Shown here one piece after another: positions 6,028-8,573 of a stretch of DNA of 8,573 nt. Origin of the DNA: Myxococcota bacterium. GTDB taxonomy: Bacteria; Myxococcota_C; UBA6777. Positions within the stretch are counted from its first letter, which is position 1. The number at the start of each line of letters is the position of its first letter. Below the pieces are notes generated by a model. It worked only from the letters and a program-made list of their open reading frames with translations. It was not told where the DNA came from and ran no database searches. The translations under genes and the position numbers were made by a program. The stretch covers positions 1-8,573 of the forward strand of contig CAUJFU010000485.1 of the NCBI GenBank assembly GCA_963169055.1. The letters are read 5' to 3'.

Positions 6028-6606
6028 ATGAAACGAGTTCTCGGTGTATTGTTCGTGGGTTTCTTTGCTCTGGTCGGTTTGACCAACACTTCTTCGGCAC
6101 AATTGCCCCCATCGAAGCGAAAGGCTGCCAAAGCCGCCAAATTGGCGCAACAGCTTGCGAAAGCCAATATCGTCGTTCACGACAAAAAGCAAAAAGGGGC
6201 CAAAGCCGCACAGCAGCTTTCAAAAGCCAACATCGTCGTTCACGATAGAAAAGCCAAACAAGAAGCTGCAAAACAGGCTTTGCGTAGCGGTGGTTCATCG
6301 ATCGTGGTACACGATAGAAAAGTGAGACAACAGAGAGTCAAAAAAGCCGCACAAGAACTCCAAAAGGCCAAGATCGTGGTACACGATGCAAAAGCAAAAC
6401 AACAGTTCACCAAGGCCCAGATCGTGGTGCATGACAGAAAAGCACGCCAATTCGCGTCGAAAAAGAACCAACAAGAAAACGACAAAGCCAAAAGAAACCA
6501 GCAAGAAAACGACAAAGCCAAAGCGCGCCAATTCGTGTTGAAAAAGAACCAACAACAAAACGACAAAGCCAGAGCACGCCAATCCGTGTTGAAAAAGAAC
6601 CGATAA
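6028..6606 (+). CDS. Secreted, highly basic repeat protein with five IVVHD blocks
   Basis: The 192-aa product begins at ATG 6028, 6 nt after AAAGGAG. Residues 1-24 are a classic Sec signal peptide: Lys/Arg start, hydrophobic core VLGVLFVGFFALVGL, and SSA before the likely cleavage site at Gln25. The mature chain is almost all Lys, Arg, Ala and Gln with few acidic residues. Five copies of IVVHD occur at residues 48-52, 69-73, 92-96, 116-120 and 132-136, most followed by (R/K)KA(K/R)Q. From 139 a second array of about 17 residues (ARQF-x2-KKNQQ-x-NDKA) takes over and stops mid-unit at the C-terminus. There is no lipobox, transmembrane segment or cysteine in the mature part. I do not recognise the family. 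Export plus strong positive charge suggests binding to anionic envelope, matrix or extracellular DNA, and the His-Asp pairs could bind metal; both are inference. It probably has its own promoter, since a 424-bp gap precedes it. Confidence 0.82.
   Translation: MKRVLGVLFVGFFALVGLTNTSSAQLPPSKRKAAKAAKLAQQLAKANIVVHDKKQKGAKAAQQLSKANIVVHDRKAKQEAAKQALRSGGSSIVVHDRKVRQQRVKKAAQELQKAKIVVHDAKAKQQFTKAQIVVHDRKARQFASKKNQQENDKAKRNQQENDKAKARQFVLKKNQQQNDKARARQSVLKKNR
6169..6435 (+). repeat. IVVHD protein repeat region (five copies)
   Basis: Spacing between successive IVVHD starts is 21, 23, 24 and 16 residues. The codons for the block differ between copies (for example GTCGTTCAC, GTGGTACAC and GTGGTGCAT for VVH), while the amino acids do not change and the linkers vary freely. 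Confidence 0.9.
6442..6603 (+). repeat. C-terminal 17-residue (51-bp) repeat array ending mid-unit
   Basis: Units ARQFASKKNQQENDKAK (residues 139-155) and ARQFVLKKNQQQNDKAR (166-182) are separated by a 10-residue half unit RNQQENDKAK. A final half unit ARQSVLKKNR (183-192) runs directly into the TAA. The DNA copies remain highly similar, which indicates recent duplication. Confidence 0.85.
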
Positions 6607-6706
6607 TACAGGAGCAATGCGGTCGACAAAAAAAGCCGTGTTCACGCCATGTCAAGCGAGAGCGTCGTCTGTGTGAAAAACAGTGATCTTTTCGCCAATA
6701 CGGGGT

Positions 6707-6755
6707 CAAGGGGCGACAGTCCCTTGCGGGGTTTGGGGCAGCGCCCCATGAAACC
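6707..6755. terminator. Pair of GC-rich hairpins in the convergent spacer, probable bidirectional terminator or dispersed repeat
   Basis: The first stem is CAAGGG (6707-6712) with CCCTTG (6721-6726) and an 8-nt loop. The second is TGGGGC (6734-6739), loop AGC, GCCCCA (6743-6748), extendable outward through GGTTT (6730-6734) and AAACC (6751-6755) around a small bulge, with the shared T6734 able to join only one stem. They sit between two converging genes, where a terminator is expected, but no clear T-tract follows on either strand. A REP-like intergenic repeat is an equal possibility. The rest of the 199-bp spacer (6607-6805) shows nothing else I can name. Confidence 0.45.
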
Positions 6756-6805
6756 AAACACAGGGTCATCATTGAGGGGCGATGTGGGTGTGGAGCAGGG
6801 GGCTG

Positions 6806-8573
6806 TTAAAGGGGAGCGTTGTGTACGCGCACGCATTGAAACGCAAAGTTGTCTCGACAAGGTTCTTGGAGGATGCGTGCGAGGAAAGCGGGTGTGATCT
6901 GTTGTGGGCTTCCTTGGTGTGCGTTGAAGAAGTCCGATAGTGCTTGAGAAGAGAGTTCGCTGTGGACGCCATCAGAGCATAAGAAAAACAGGTCGTTGGG
7001 TTGGATGGGGAAACAAGCCAGTTGGATATCCAAGGATTCGGTGCATCCGATGGCGCGTAGAACAACGTTTTTGTGTGGAAATTCTTCGATATCTTGGGGC
7101 GAGCGCAAGAGTCCCATGCGTATACATTCGCGCCATAGCGTGTGATCTTCGGTCAGTTGGAAGAGTTGGCCATCGCGGAACAGGTAAGCTCGGCAATCGC
7201 CTGCGTGGGCGACCCATGCTTGCTCGTCTTCGATGGCGAGAGCGGCAAAGGTCGCTGCACCGCCGCGAAGGTAAGGGATGCCTTCTGCGCCCGAAGAGAA
7301 CCGATACAAGGCCAAGTTGGCTTCATGGAGCAACAACAACAGCGATGCGGCTTTGGGGGTGGGGAGGTGAAAAGAGCGCTTGGTTTCAGCCGAGGGCAAG
7401 GCTCGTTCGAGTTCTCTCCAAGGCAAGGGGATATCTGCTTCCCCGAGCCCTCGCGCTAGAAAGCTCATCAGAAAACCAGAAGGGATATCGCCCGACGATC
7501 CGCCGCCCATACCATCCGCCACGATGAAGACTTGCGCGTTGGGGAACGTTGCGACCGCGTCTTCGTTGTGTTGTCGAAGATGCCCGATGTGCGTGGTGGA
7601 AGCGGACTCGATCATCCAAGGATTCCGATGTTCCGAACGAACACCCAACAACACAGGGCGAAGGTACGGTAGTTCCGAAAGATCCGGCGTTAGAGAAGAG
7701 GGGGGATCGTAGGTTGGTTCTTGATGCGTAAAGAAAGCGTCGGCTGGTTCTTGGTGCGTAAAGAAAGGCTCGGAGCGAAGGGCATCTTGGTAGAATGTGA
7801 AACTGGCGGTGGTTGTAGGATAAGCGAGATCGAGATCGCGTTGGAGTTGTTGTGCAGTATCTTGCAAAGTCCGAAGGGCCGAAGCGCGGATGGGATTGAA
7901 GTGGAGTTGGAGCCGCTCCCATCGTGCTTTGGGCAGATGTTCTGCGATCTGTTGAATCGAGTCATCCGAAAGATCATTGAAGCGCAGATCGAGATCGCGG
8001 ATGGAAGAGAGCAACGCCGAAGGTAGCGCCTTTGTGAGACCTCGATCGGTCAAGCCGTTGGTCGCAAGAGAAAGTCGTGTAAGCTTGGAGGCCGATGCTT
8101 GGGCCAGTTGCAACAGTCCATCGTCAGCAAGGCGGTTGTATGAAAGATCGAGAGAGCGAAGCGATCCCAACAGAGGCGAGCGGGCGAGCGTCTTGGCTTC
8201 TTGGTTTGCGAGGCCAGCGTGGCGGAGCTGGAGCTCTTCTAACGAAGGCCAGTTTACACTCGACAGCCACACATGAAGCGTTTCGTCGGTGATGGGATAA
8301 CCTGCCATCCGAAAGCTCCGTAGCTTCGGCATCTGCACCAAGCAGAGCTTTTGCAACAACTGCCCCACCGCGCTAGGGTCAAAGGTTCGCATCGGATAGG
8401 CCATCTCCAAACCGACCCATCCACCGAGATCACAGGCGTCAAAAAGTCGCAAATGTTCTTGGAGCGAGAAGGTCGAATAGCGGATCTGGATATGTTGTAC
8501 ACGGTTGAGTACGCGCACAAAAGAAGGCGCATAGGTGATGGGTTCGTCTTCCTTCAGTTCGACGCGCACGCTT
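6806..8573 (-). CDS. Leucine-rich-repeat protein fused to a PP2C-family Ser/Thr phosphatase (5'-truncated)
   Basis: The frame is open to the right edge, so the true N-terminus lies outside; numbering here begins at the GTG at 8569 (587 aa). Residues about 80-235 hold ribonuclease-inhibitor-like leucine-rich repeats (LRSLDLSYNRLADDGL, LTRLSLATNGLTDRGL, IRDLDLRFNDLSDDSI), a protein-binding surface. A linker (about 260-320) contains FFTHQEP twice. Residues about 323-584 are a complete PP2C domain: HLRQHNEDA with Asp337, VADGMGG with Asp352, the AHAGDCRAYLFRDGQL block, LTEDHT, LCSDG with Asp533, and CRDN with Asp573. These are the four acidic metal-binding positions of the family, so it should be an active Mn/Mg-dependent phosphatase. 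Variations are GDCR for the usual GDSR and GGAAT for the usual GTT-type segment. It lacks a transmembrane segment in the visible part and is probably a cytoplasmic antagonist of Hanks-type kinases, though no kinase is in the window. Confidence 0.9.
   Translation of the reverse strand, partial: SVRVELKEDEPITYAPSFVRVLNRVQHIQIRYSTFSLQEHLRLFDACDLGGWVGLEMAYPMRTFDPSAVGQLLQKLCLVQMPKLRSFRMAGYPITDETLHVWLSSVNWPSLEELQLRHAGLANQEAKTLARSPLLGSLRSLDLSYNRLADDGLLQLAQASASKLTRLSLATNGLTDRGLTKALPSALLSSIRDLDLRFNDLSDDSIQQIAEHLPKARWERLQLHFNPIRASALRTLQDTAQQLQRDLDLAYPTTTASFTFYQDALRSEPFFTHQEPADAFFTHQEPTYDPPSSLTPDLSELPYLRPVLLGVRSEHRNPWMIESASTTHIGHLRQHNEDAVATFPNAQVFIVADGMGGGSSGDIPSGFLMSFLARGLGEADIPLPWRELERALPSAETKRSFHLPTPKAASLLLLLHEANLALYRFSSGAEGIPYLRGGAATFAALAIEDEQAWVAHAGDCRAYLFRDGQLFQLTEDHTLWRECIRMGLLRSPQDIEEFPHKNVVLRAIGCTESLDIQLACFPIQPNDLFFLCSDGVHSELSSQALSDFFNAHQGSPQQITPAFLARILQEPCRDNFAFQCVRVHNAPL
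7715..7765 (-). repeat. 30-bp tandem repeat encoding FFTHQEP twice in the LRR-PP2C linker
   Basis: Two units, 7745-7765 and 7715-7735, encode identical FFTHQEP heptads 10 residues apart in the linker between the LRR and phosphatase domains. They differ by one base within the heptad. Confidence 0.85.

Noticed and set aside
5889-6248. Plus-strand ORF of 119 aa overlapping the hairpins and the signal peptide of the IVVHD protein
   Set aside because: Its C-terminal half is the frame-shifted reading of the repeat gene, whose own frame has a signal peptide and strong ribosome binding site.
6240-6645. Minus-strand ORFs rich in Phe, Leu, Cys and Trp opposite the IVVHD gene
   Set aside because: They are reverse-strand readings of Lys/Gln/Asn-rich repeats (AAG/AAA read as CTT/TTT) and mimic membrane proteins by composition only.

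Overview
The window looks like accessory chromosome from a free-living, predatory or social Gram-negative bacterium, most likely Myxococcota or a related deltaproteobacterial lineage. This placement is inferred from the mix of families (FGE/SUMF1-type domain, Sel1 repeat with ExbD/TolR-like domains, a very large 2OG-Fe(II) oxygenase, LRR joined to a PP2C phosphatase); no marker gene is present. GC is about 55-65% in most genes, but falls to roughly 32-43% in the body of one gene.

Layout: the 3' end of an unrecognised gene (2-163, +); a spacer with a 38-bp-period direct repeat (164-277); an FGE-sulfatase-domain protein (323-1375, +); 19 bp later a membrane-anchored Sel1/ExbD-like protein (1395-2612, +); a small helix-hairpin-helix protein (2666-3058, +), possibly preceded by a 22-codon cysteine-rich ORF; a P4H-like 2OG-Fe(II) oxygenase of about 822 aa (3135-5603, +); a 424-bp region with no convincing gene but with paired hairpin repeats (5604-6027); a secreted, very basic repeat protein (6028-6606, +); a convergent spacer with GC-rich hairpins (6607-6805); and a 5'-truncated LRR-PP2C phosphatase (6806-8573, -) running off the right edge.

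The four genes from 323 to 5603 are co-directional with gaps of 19-76 bp, so they could be one transcript, but their products do not form a pathway I recognise. The clearest pairing is the HhH (DNA-binding-type) protein followed by the 2OG-Fe(II) oxygenase. The item least like anything I know is the exported protein at 6028-6606, with five IVVHD blocks in a Lys/Gln/Ala-rich background, a second repeat array cut off by the stop codon, and a leader region containing two related hairpins with one compensatory base-pair change. All family calls come from reading motifs by eye, without database searches.
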